This document shows, piece after piece, positions 10,463 through 19,264 of a stretch of 28,977 nt of DNA (the first letter of the stretch is position 1; each line of letters starts with the position of its first letter). The translations under genes and the position numbers were made by a program. A model generated the notes under the pieces. That model ran no database searches. It saw only the letters and a list, made by a program, of their open reading frames with translations, and had not been told where the DNA came from. This stretch comes from Annulohypoxylon bovei var. microspora (Eukaryota > Ascomycota > Sordariomycetes > Xylariales > Hypoxylaceae). The DNA is taken from NCBI GenBank assembly GCA_022836615.1, contig MU405448.1:1-28977 (forward strand), written 5' to 3'.

Positions 10463-12371
10463 CTACCTCCAGTGCAACCCGTACTCTTGCTTGATCAGGT
10501 CTGCTGCTCTTTCGGCAAGCGCATAAACAGTAGACTGCAGATTAGCAGTGCCGATGAGCGGAATAGCGCTAGCGTCTACGACGCGAAGGTTATCCACGCC
10601 GTATACCTTCAGCTTGGGGCTCACAACACCCCCCTTCTCTTCTGGCAACATAGCGCAGGTTCCAGCGAGATGCCATATCGATATCGCACTTGTGCGCAAA
10701 TATTTCTTCGCCGTCTCAATATCGGTGAGGTGAGAGGCAGGGTCACGACGTTTTAGTGGTTGTTTTAGCAGCTTACCAAGAGGTGACGATGTGGCGATGG
10801 TGTCGAGGTAAAGCATGTGCCGTGCATAGACCTCGATGTCAATCGGATGAGAGAGATAGTTAGGATCGATGGTAGGTGAAGTTAAAGGATCGCTAGATGT
10901 GATGTGGACGCTACCCCGAGAAAGGGGTTGGGAAAGTATAATACCGAGGGTCAGAAACCCTCCTGGCACAGGACCAGAAGGCGAGTTAGAGTTAGGATCG
11001 ACCGGGAGAGGCTGCTGTGCTATAACTGAGAAATACGCGGCCGAAGGTGCTTTTGGGTCCAGCAAAGTATTTTCAAGAACTTCATAGTATGATCGAGCTT
11101 GGTCATTGTGGATGTCGTTTTCGGAAGGACGGTGCTGAGAAAGCAGTTGCTTAATTGTTTCCTGTCCTTTTTCAGAGAGGTATTCTACTAGGGGAAGGTA
11201 TGCAAATGTGTTCATCCCGATAGATGTTAGCAAGCCACTCTGATTTGCAGCGTAGTCTTGCATGGCTTTCCCCAAAGCTTCCGGCTCTTGTCTCATAAGG
11301 GGATCGAGGGTCTCCAGGCCATCTATCACCTCGAAGCTACTGCCGCAGACAAGGTGATCCTGAAGGTTTTCTCCTACTCCCGGAAGGTCCCTAACAAGTT
11401 TGATCTCATGGTTGTGAAGTAATGATTTGTTACCAATGCCTGACAACTCGAGGATCTTTGGGGACTGGAGAGCACCAGCGGCAAGAATAACTTCTTTACT
11501 CGAGGTAACAGTTGTTATTTCGTTGTTGTACCGGTATTGAACACCTGTCGCTTTTATAGAGTCGGCAGTTTTGAACAGGATCTTCTCGACGGTCGCACCT
11601 GTGAGAACTTCGAGGTTGTTTCTGTTCTTAATTGGATTGTAGTATGCTGAAGCTGCATAACTTCTCTCCTTCCTTACTGGATCGACGCTTGAAAGGCAAC
11701 TAAACGCCCCAACGGAGATACCAAGAAATGGATCATTTGATACTTCATAACCTTTATTTCTGAAGGTTGATGCCCAGGCCTCGCGAACAGGGTGCTCCTG
11801 ATTTCCAGCGAAAGATAGTTGGACTGGCCCATTGGGAGTGTCAAATTGGGGATACCCATCTACCCCCAGCATTGTCCTCGACGATTCCTCAATACTTGGG
11901 GGTGTGAATACTTTGGCATAGTACTTCTGAAAGGTGCTCGAATTCCACCCGTCGTTACCAAGAGCACCCCAAGCATCGAGAGATCGCTTGGTAGGAGGGA
12001 CGAAGATTTGCGCATTGATGGCACTTGAACCCCCAAGGATCTTGCCTTGGTTCAATTTAATCGTCCTTTTATTTAGATTTAGCTAGAATGATCCATTATT
12101 AGGTGTGGGTAGCTTAGTTTGGATATATAGAACTACCTACCTGAGGCTCAGTTTGAAAATTCCAATCTGCTTCCGTTGCCGTCAATGCCGTACACAATAC
12201 CGGAGTCTTTACTCGTGGATCATCACTAAGGTCAGAACCGGCTTCCAAGACGAGCACACGTTGGCTTGGATCTTCGGATAGACGAGTAGCTACGACAAGC
12301 CCTGCTGTGCCTCCACCGATTATCACAAAGTCGTATTGTGGCAAAATCATATTTGAAAAGTGCCTAGTCAT
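10463..12371 (-). CDS. GMC-family FAD-dependent oxidoreductase
   Basis: Two exons, 12371-12141 and 12082-10463, separated by a 58-nt intron (GTAGGT donor, ATTCTAG acceptor, CCTAATAA branch); 1851 nt, 616 aa, a normal length for the family. The N-terminal FAD Rossmann motif is VIIGGGTAGLVVATRL. The GMC signatures are GKILGGSSAIN (about residue 90) and ILAAGALQSPKILELSGIG (about 276). The C-terminal active-site region has WHLAGTCAM with the conserved His, then IGTANLQSTVYALAERAA, where Asn takes the place of the second catalytic His/Asn. Such enzymes oxidise an alcohol or aldehyde, and many act as tailoring enzymes in secondary-metabolite clusters. No signal peptide is evident, so it is probably intracellular. 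It ends 96 bp from the convergent AAA gene and begins 545 bp from the PKS relic. The substrate cannot be inferred. Confidence 0.92.
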
Positions 12372-12916
12372 ACCTATTTAGAGCCATCAACAGATAAGTT
12401 AAATTTACCTAAGACATTCCTGGAAGTCTTATAACCCAAACGTGTTACCGGTAGGTAGGTACCTAAGGGGTATGTATTCCTTTGATTGGCACAAGCTGGA
12501 AGCCTACAAATCCACTCTAGCTTCCAGCTGGACGGTGCTCTTTGGGGGATGTAGAAATATCTAGCCAATCAGAATTGAGATTTTGTAGATGTCAGCGAGC
12601 TTCAGGGGTCCACCATCATTACCTCCAGGGACAGGGATTCCTACCAAACAGAAGTAAGGGGGTTTGCAACACCAACATTGAATACCTACCTAGCTGCCTA
12701 GGTATGTCAGCTAGGTATTAGCCTCGATTCGTACGAAACGAATGTTTCCCGACTATCGGAAGGAAAATAGGCTCCTGCTCCAACACGGCCCCGGTTTAGC
12801 TTGCTTAACGACTTTGCTTTGATCACGCTGGGAAAGCTGTTGTAACTGGGATTCAGCACCTAATATGTGTACCTTCTCAACCCCTAGATAGGTAGCTAAC
12901 GGATGAACTAGATTCG
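12372..12916. other. Upstream region of GMC gene, with TACCTA-type repeats
   Basis: Non-coding between the start of the GMC oxidoreductase and the 3' end of the C-methyltransferase relic. It contains palindromic words of the TACCTAGGTA kind at about 12450-12465 and 12683-12718. No gene or RNA is seen. Confidence 0.5.
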
Positions 12917-14304
12917 TCAGTATTTTGTGCAAGCTACTTGTGGCTGCTGAGTGTTCGCTTCTTCAGAGTTGCCCTTAGAATGCCCCGTGCTTTTGAAGCC
13001 AGCCATCTCAAATGCGTCCATCCATACTGTTGCGGGTTGGATGGCATAGCCTTTCCCTCCATCTGCCAACCATCTGTCGTCGAGCAGGCCGAAGCATATA
13101 TCATACCAATCAACTGGGCGGGTTAGCTCCGAAAGAACAAGGATGCCCCCAGGCCGTAGCGCTTCACGCAAGGGGCGACACGTTGCCGTGTGATCCCTTG
13201 TAGCGTGCACAACGTTGGTGCCCACGACAATGTCGTATTGTTCACGGATCGATGCCCAGAACTGAAAAGTCCACCCACTGATTTGTCTCCCATCTGGCTC
13301 TTGCCTTGTGAACAAAAGAAGCTCCAACATCCGTGAAGGTGTAGTTCACCGGAACCTTTGCATTCCCAAGAGCAGCAACGAGGGGCGCAGTCGTACCATC
13401 GGTCCCGGCGCTTACTTCCAAAATTCGGGTTGGCGTCTGAGAGCCCGCAGCCATCCCTTGTGCGAGGCTGACAAAGAAGGATACCAGCTGCTCTGTGTGA
13501 GCTGCCATCATCGGGGCGCCATGGTAGAAGTTGTCCATGATTTGCCTTGATGCAACACTGCCAAATAGCACCGACAAAGGATCAAGCTTACCACTAAGAC
13601 ATTCAGCAAGTCGGTGTCCAATTAGATTCATGAGCTGGGTGGTGGATTCGAAGCTGCTCGCACAGGCGCGAGGATGTATCCACATCGATGCGATCACTCT
13701 CGCGTAAGACCTTGCCCCCACGCTGCCTTACGATATAACGACTCTCTAGTATATCCAACAGTCGCTTCATTAAACAATCATACTTTGGAATGCAAGGGAT
13801 TATAGGTGTCTCGACTCCGTGCGGCTGCTCTGATAAATTAACACCGAGAGTGATAAAGGCTTCGTTGATGTAGGAGACGAGAAGATCGTTCTGAAGGGGG
13901 GAGACACTGCTCCAGTAGCCTGCGAAACCACTGCTATGAGCAGCCGCCTCGTATATAGAGTCTGATTGCGCCAAAATCTCGAAGGGGTCGAAAGAACGAC
14001 TTAGAGGAGGTGACCCAGTGGCTGTCACCTGTAGCTCTGTCGAAGCCGGCGATGACTTCTGGACATGCTCTATAAGGATGTCAAGTGAGAAGTTAAAGAG
14101 CTCATCTGGATGAATTTGCAACTGAAGTCGTAGGAGTAGTTCGTTTGCCAATTGAACAGCTGCGATGGAATCTAGGCCAAGTTCCTCAAGTGATAAGTTG
14201 GCCTTGTCATTTGAGGGCTCGACGTCGGTGACTTCGCCGATCAGCTCTTGTAGGACGCTTGCATGAGTTCCTAGCCTCTTACTATCTCTATTGATAGCCA
14301 TCAA
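12917..14304 (-). pseudogene. NR-PKS relic, 3' piece: ACP and C-methyltransferase
   Basis: The first frame (14304-13603) carries an acyl carrier protein with the phosphopantetheine site in LGLDSIAAVQLANELL. It continues into the linker and N-part of a C-methyltransferase (FDPFEILAQSDSIYEAAAHS). The reading then shifts frame near 13650 into the SAM-binding region (13721-13242) and again near 13248 into the C-terminal part (YDIVVGTNVVHATRDH, then SELTRPVDWYDICFGLL), ending at 12917. The expected SAM motif EVGAGTGGTT reads EVSAGTDGTT (13389-13421), each change fitting a G-to-A transition. No thioesterase or reductase domain follows. The ACP-CMeT order is that of CMeT-containing NR-PKSs such as those making methylated orsellinate-type acids. 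A possible in-frame extension upstream to about 14370 contains another TAA near 14331. This is a dead gene fragment. Confidence 0.85.
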
Positions 14305-14810
14305 ATCGACTAGGGATAGCTGTTATGCCCGGCCATACCCCGCAGTGATCTCTTCAAGAAGCCCTGCAATGGGAAACAGAGGCTACGACTGGCCGAATTA
14401 CCACACACGTTCATGTGCGTTATTCGACTGCTTTGCTAATGCCGCATAGTTAAAATCATTTTTCACCGTGTAGTTCTGTCTGCCGTGCTCTTCTTCGGAT
14501 TCAAATAAACTCGATGCCGACCAGGGCGTCGAAGCATGCAACGAGGCGCTCGAGGCGGAGCGATTAGATAAGAAATGGGAGGGTATCACCTACAGTAGCA
14601 GGTCATGAAGTTATGTCCTCAATCTGATTGAGTCTCAATCAGCTGCTTGTGCGTTGCAGTAGGATCAACCAAACAATATATGCTAAGTGACATGATAAGG
14701 GTCCTGGCCAGTCTATTACAATTTACAGTAAACCTTTGCCATTGCGTGTCCCTTAGACCATGGTATTATACGGGACTCGTGGTGCTTGTTGCGATTGAAT
14801 CCATTGTGTG

Positions 14811-14832
14811 TTGTTGTTGTTGTTGTTGTTGT
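14811..14832 (+). repeat. (TTG)n microsatellite
   Basis: About seven uninterrupted TTG units in non-coding DNA. Confidence 0.9.
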
Positions 14833-15009
14833 AAGAAACTATCAGAATGGCGTCAAGATAAATGAAGCATGTACTAGGTATTGTACTGCACTGTTGTCTA
14901 ATCTATCCCTTTGACTACCTATCTAAGTAACTTACACGTGCTACGGATGGCGGTGGAGGCTAATTAGGTAATGAGGGGATATATTAACTAACACACAGTC
15001 CTGACATTA

Positions 15010-15040
15010 GCACATGCTCCATTTATTTTGACGCCTTTCT
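15010..15040 (+). repeat. 31-bp dispersed repeat, copy 1
   Basis: Begins GCACATG and ends TGACGCCTTTCT. By hand count 25 of 31 positions equal 19122-19152, same orientation and no gaps; the last 12 bases are identical. It may be an end of a degraded mobile element. Confidence 0.5.
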
Positions 15041-15166
15041 CAGTGCCTGTGTAGTCTGTGCCACCATCCATCCTTCCCGACTTCGAAGGGAGGATCATCA
15101 CGGGCATCCACGCATGAAATTGGTTCCCAATCATGTACATACAAGCAGGGATTTTATTAATTTATA

Positions 15167-15245
15167 TGGCTAACCATAATAATGGCTAACCATAATAATG
15201 GCTAACCATAATAATGGCTAACCATAATAATGGCTAACCATAATA
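15167..15245 (+). repeat. 16-bp minisatellite, about five copies
   Basis: The unit TGGCTAACCATAATAA repeats at 15167, 15183, 15199, 15215 and 15231, the last copy 15 bp long. Copies are perfect, which suggests recent expansion. It lies between the PKS relic and the 3' end of the PTH11-like gene. Confidence 0.95.
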
Positions 15246-15314
15246 TATATCATATGGTAATATATATTTATATTAAGAAGGCTACTACAACCACTCAACA
15301 CCATTTTACCGTCG

Positions 15315-16559
15315 TCACTCTCTTGGTGGTGGCCAAACGCTAAGATCGAGCGTAACCATGATGCGGTTCATCGGGATCTCGCGTCCCTCCTTCGGAAAGC
15401 CGTTGACACTAGCGCTTGTTGACCACAACTGGTCGGTGTCGGACGGCTCCTGGTCGGAGCTTGCGAGCCTCTGTCGCATGCGGGACGAGTGCCTGTCATA
15501 TGGATAACGGGGGTCGTTAGAGCTCGTGCGAGTCTTAGATGCGATCCGACGGCCGCTGAGAAGACGGAAGAGCGGATAAATGACAGGCATACAAGCACAG
15601 CAGACCCCCACGCTGACCTCGACTGTCGAGAGAATGGCGACGGTGATGAAATTCCACGTTGCATCCTTCGGATCGATGTGTGAATTGTATATACAGCGTA
15701 GAAGACTGATGACGGTGGTACTGTAGAACCCATTAGCGGTCTCTTTACCACCTTAGTGGAATGGTCAGCTAACACGGCCGCAACTAAAAACAGAGCGATC
15801 AGACCAAGCTTGCGCAGCAGAGACAGCTTCAGGTTCCATAACATCGGTATGGGCAGAGCAATGATCATAGTATCGGCGAGGATGTTCGGCACATTCGATC
15901 CAATGATAAAGGCGGCGAGGTTGAAGCATTTGAAGGCGGGAATCGTCTTGTCCCATGCTGCAGGAATCGGCGTGCACTGAAAGATGGTGGTGAAGATGAC
16001 AGCGATACCCCAAGCTAGAACGAAGACCATCATGGCGTAGCACGACTTCTTGAAGCGCCGATTGACGTTGAATAGCCGCAGGTACAGTGTCAAGATGGAA
16101 AGTTTTATGAGCGTCACGTCGATCGCGTAGTAGAGTTCGCTCAAGTACGTGTACTATACTAGCATGGGTTACATGTGTAGCTTTTCCTCTGCCGCTGTAT
16201 GGGGCACGCACCAGGAGATAGGGTTCGATGCTCGTCGGCGGCACCACTTGGGCGTGTTTTCCCAACCCGTAGCGTAATGCTTCGATGAGCAATGCAAGTT
16301 GCACGACACATAAGGCCTAAAAGTCCGAGAGTCAGCCTTGGGTCCGGTGCATATGCAAGGGCGGACTTACGACGGATACGATAATCAGCCAATCGTCATA
16401 CCATATTTCTTGGTGCGTTGCCCTTCGTGCCACTATTCTCAGTGTGACAGCGATCAATGGGAGAACGGTGAAGACGATAAAAATGACAAGCAGCTGAGGC
16501 GACTGATCTTTAGCCAGCTCTTCTTCGCTCAGGGGAGCCGTGGACAGTTGAGGCACCAT
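15315..16559 (-). CDS. PTH11/rhodopsin-like seven-transmembrane protein
   Basis: Four exons: 16559-16371, 16316-16212, 16153-15774 and 15720-15315; 1080 nt, 359 aa. The start is the ATG at 16559 (MVPQLS). Seven hydrophobic spans are seen, for example LLVIFIVFTVLPLIAVTLRI, the DDWLIIVSV region, AIDVTLIKLSILTLYLRLF, FVLAWGIAVIFTTIF, a span before IALPIPMLWNL, LIALFLVAAV and EVSVGVCCACMPVIYPLF. The family marks WYDDW and the extracellular Cys in FQCTPIPAAWD with KCFNLAAF are present. The tail is hydrophilic and Ser/Arg-rich. The last intron uses a less common GTTAGC donor, chosen because it alone keeps frame and the sixth helix. These plasma-membrane proteins are regarded as orphan receptors or sensors. 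It diverges from the O-methyltransferase and lies inside the proposed inverted block. Confidence 0.85.
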
Positions 16560-17102
16560 AATCGATATGCGGCAAGAAGTACGAAATATCAACTAGAACA
16601 ATGAACACGATACGCCCTAGCGTACCTACCTACATGGCATTTTGGGATCACCTAGACTTTACATAGTATGTGGGGGACGGAGACCTACCTACAGACTGAG
16701 GCTACAGCCCTCAGGTTGTCACTCGCGAGAAACACATCGTTGTACAGATGCGCAGTAATTACCTAGGTAGGTAGGTAAAGGGTCCGGCTGCGACGCCATG
16801 TCTCAAGTCTGTTCAGCATCTGCTTACTGCAGTACAGTTATAGTTCAAGTTGTTGAGTGATCCAATAATCGGTCTCGTCTGAGGTGTCAGAAGTGGAGTC
16901 TCCCTGTCTCCCTCCTACCTACAGTCCTTATATGGTGGGGAACATCTTCTAAGGTTAGCACTGTAAGTTTTGGTCCACCCGTCTACAGCCCCGGGTACGG
17001 CCCCGGGCAGGCTCCCCCCCTTTTCCCTCGATTGGTCTGGAGTGTCTTCGGGTCCGAAAGGATCGAGTATATAATCTCAGAGGCTACACGTCAGATACCC
17101 TA

Positions 17103-17134
17103 TGTAGGTACTTAGTAAGTAGGTACCTAGGTTG
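17103..17134. repeat. TACCTAGGTA-type palindromic repeat cluster
   Basis: A tight group of GTAGGTA, AAGTAGGTA and GGTACCTAGG words. It is one of about twenty such clusters in the introns and intergenic DNA of this window. Confidence 0.6.
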
Positions 17135-17320
17135 TCACTGGTCTGCAGGTATTGGTTCCACTGCTGCTGCTGACCCATGACAAGCAGCATTTACTTTGTC
17201 TTCGACTATATGTTGAAATTTCAGAGCGTACAATAAAGACAACTTATTACTTGAGCACACCCATTTAGCTTTAGCTCTCGTTTCCGCTCCGACGAAGCTA
17301 GTCACCGCTATAAACTACAT

Positions 17321-17346
17321 ATTCTAACTTATTCTAACTTATTCTA
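17321..17346 (+). repeat. Three direct copies of ATTCTAACTT abutting the start codon
   Basis: ATTCTAACTT occurs twice in full (17321, 17331) and a third time as ATTCTA at 17341, ending a few bases before the ATG at 17349. It forms part of the 5' leader, and copy number may vary. Confidence 0.8.
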
Positions 17347-17348
17347 AA

Positions 17349-18681
17349 ATGCCGTCATTAACCTCCATGGCTGAGGGCATTCTCGCTCGGGCAAAGAAAC
17401 TTGACGCTTACCTCGAGGCTCAAAATATTGCTTACCCATCATTCGACGACGACACGCTCGATCAGCTGCCGAATGAGCTTCAAGATGAGCGCTGGGCACT
17501 TGCCAACGACGTCAATGATCTGAAGCAACTAAGTCGAGGCGCCACGCAGGCCACCTTGGACTGCGCACTCAGCGTGAGTAGTGGCCTATATTATTTTCTT
17601 CAAAGAGATCCGGAAGAATGCAGCGTAACATTCGTTGAAACAGTGGACTGACGCCCTCGGCCTGCGCGTTGTACATCATTACAAGCTAGCACACGCTGTG
17701 CCTCTTGACGGCACCGCGTCCTATGCCGAGATCGCCGCCGCATCTGGCCTCAAGGAGGACCTCTGTCGACGGTTCATGCGCTTAGCCATGGGCATTCACG
17801 TCTTTACCGAAGACTTGGGGACGCAGCGTGTGCGGCATACTGCGTCTTCTCGACGCCTAGTTACGGATCAGGGCTTTTCTGATGCGGTCGGCCTTGAAGT
17901 AGACGATCTCGGACCCGCGTCGTCGAAGTTGATTGACGTATGGGAGAAGCACGAACAGGACGCGACTGAGCCCGACCAATCCGCCTTCTCCATGTTCAAC
18001 GAGACCGACAAGCATATCTTTGACTTCCTTGCAAGCCAACCCGAGAGAGCGCGGCGCTTTGGCGGGGCTATGCGTCACTTTACCAAAGGTGATTCCTGGG
18101 ATCTGAGACATATGCTAGCGTCGTTCGACTGGCCGTCCATTGACCAGCCTGGCGCGCAAGTCGTCGACATAGGGGGTGGCAACGGCCAGATTAGCCAGTA
18201 TCTTGCGCATCATACAACGCATGTGCACTACATCGTCCAAGACCTTGCCCATGTGGTATCACAAGCACCTTCGCAGCTGCCCGGCGATCTCAAAGACCGC
18301 GTCGAGTTTGTCAAGCACGACTTCTTCGCGCCGCAGGTCATGGAACCACCGCCGGCCGCGTTCATAATGCGCTATATCCTGCACAACTGGGCCGACAAGT
18401 ACGCAGCCCGTATTCTGCAGAGTCTTGTGCCAGCTATGCGCAAGGGTACGAAGTTACTCATTTACGAATACGTGCTTCAGGACCGGCCTGTCACCGACCT
18501 CTCGGGCCGCTCCGGCTTTCAGGTGGATGCCATCATGGCGACTGCCTTTAACGCACAGGAGCGCACTGCTGCTGAGTATGAGCGTCTTCTCAAGGTGGCC
18601 GACCCGCGATACGTAGTAGAGGCAGTGTGCTGCCCCGAAGGCAGCACAATGAGTATCGTAGAAGTAGGCTGGACAGGGTAG
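17349..18681 (+). CDS. Family-2 O-methyltransferase
   Basis: Two exons, 17349-17573 and 17644-18681, with a 70-nt intron (GTGAGT, branch CGTAAC, acceptor GAAACAG); 420 aa. The N-terminal 200 residues are a winged-helix dimerisation region (VPLDGTASYAEIAAASGL). The C-terminal domain binds SAM through VVDIGGGNGQ (about residue 247), then IVQDLAHV and FVKHDFF. FIMRYILHNWAD near 315-323 contains the expected catalytic-base His, and LLIYEYVL follows. All motifs are intact and no stop or frameshift is seen. The enzyme would transfer a methyl group to a phenolic or enolic hydroxyl, a common polyketide tailoring step. It sits between the two PKS relic pieces, so its natural substrate source may be gone. 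It is richer in GC than the flanking intergenic DNA. Confidence 0.92.
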
Positions 18682-18747
18682 GTGAGAAATCAAACAGGGG
18701 ATGGATTCGAAACTTATAACCGCATTTCTTAAAAAGTTTAACTACTA

Positions 18748-18777
18748 GGTAACTAGGTACCTAGTTAGTAACTAAGT
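18748..18777. repeat. TACCTAGGTA-type palindromic repeat cluster
   Basis: Successive CTAGGTAACTAGGTACCTAG-type words just downstream of the O-methyltransferase stop. Same family as the cluster at 17103-17134. Confidence 0.6.
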
Positions 18778-18972
18778 TTTTGAAGGCAATAGGTCACATA
18801 TGAGAGGTGTATCACAGGTGGAAGGTACGGAAAAGGCAAGAGTAAGCCGCACTGTAAGAGGTACCTATCATTTAAGATCCCACAAGGTTAAGGGAAGAAC
18901 TAGGATTTTTTCCTTCTAAATTTAACAATATTCTCTCCAATACCCAGGTAATCACTCATTCTGTCATACCTC

Positions 18973-18992
18973 AAAGCATCCAAGGATGCTTT
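18973..18992. other. Perfect inverted repeat (9-bp stem, 2-nt loop)
   Basis: AAAGCATCC, AA, GGATGCTTT. It could form a hairpin in the 3' region after the O-methyltransferase. Chance occurrence is possible. Confidence 0.5.
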
Positions 18993-19121
18993 ATTCAATC
19001 TTATATTCTTAAGGTATTACTACCTATTATTGCCCCCCCAAAATCGATTCATTTGATCAGGCACTGTATCGCACCGTGCTGTTATAGGGGAAACTTGTAC
19101 AGTAATTTACAGTACGAGTTC

Positions 19122-19152
19122 GCACATGGACCATTTTCACTGACGCCTTTCT
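19122..19152 (+). repeat. 31-bp dispersed repeat, copy 2
   Basis: Same orientation as 15010-15040, with 25 of 31 positions equal by hand count. It lies about 110 bp before the first recognisable PKS sequence. Confidence 0.5.
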
Positions 19153-19264
19153 GGGTATATTAATTGGAAGTAAAGTCGGGTGCTGGCATGCCCGATCGTG
19201 TAATACGACATAGACTGGTAAGTTTCAGGTCCGTTACGCAGTTCCTTGCTAACAGATATTAGAT

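Larger units (their letters stand above)
14305..15314. other. Repeat-bearing non-coding region
   Basis: About 1 kb with no supported gene. The first 60 bp may be decayed PKS sequence. It holds a TTG microsatellite, one copy of a 31-bp dispersed repeat (15010-15040), a 16-bp minisatellite and an AT-rich palindromic stretch after it (about 15241-15278). Confidence 0.6.
16560..17348. other. Divergent promoter region, receptor-like gene / O-methyltransferase
   Basis: 789 bp between two divergent starts. It carries several TACCTA/CCTAGG words (16622-16632, 16683-16692, 16760-16780, 17103-17134). Two CCCCGGG boxes separated by TACGG occur at about 16988-17007 and contain CGG triplets of the sort recognised by Zn2Cys6 factors; no factor is identified. 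Three direct copies of a 10-bp unit precede the O-methyltransferase start. Confidence 0.5.
18682..19264. other. Non-coding region before the PKS relic
   Basis: No gene is supported. It contains a CCTAGGTA cluster (18748-18777), a perfect hairpin (18973-18992) and copy 2 of the 31-bp repeat (19122-19152). A canonical-looking intron remnant (GTAAGT at about 19218 with a GCTAAC branch near 19250) directly precedes recognisable ketosynthase sequence, but no upstream exon could be linked to it. Confidence 0.5.

Noticed and set aside
12917..14304. A working standalone ACP-methyltransferase gene
   Set aside because: Two frameshifts and a damaged SAM motif argue for a relic; introns placed to rescue the frame would delete conserved residues.
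15167..15245. Short regular repeats as a CRISPR array
   Set aside because: They are head-to-tail copies without spacers in a eukaryotic genome: a minisatellite.
15721..15773. Possible frameshift in the PTH11-like gene near 15773
   Set aside because: Using the GTTAGC donor at 15773 keeps frame and an unbroken sixth helix.
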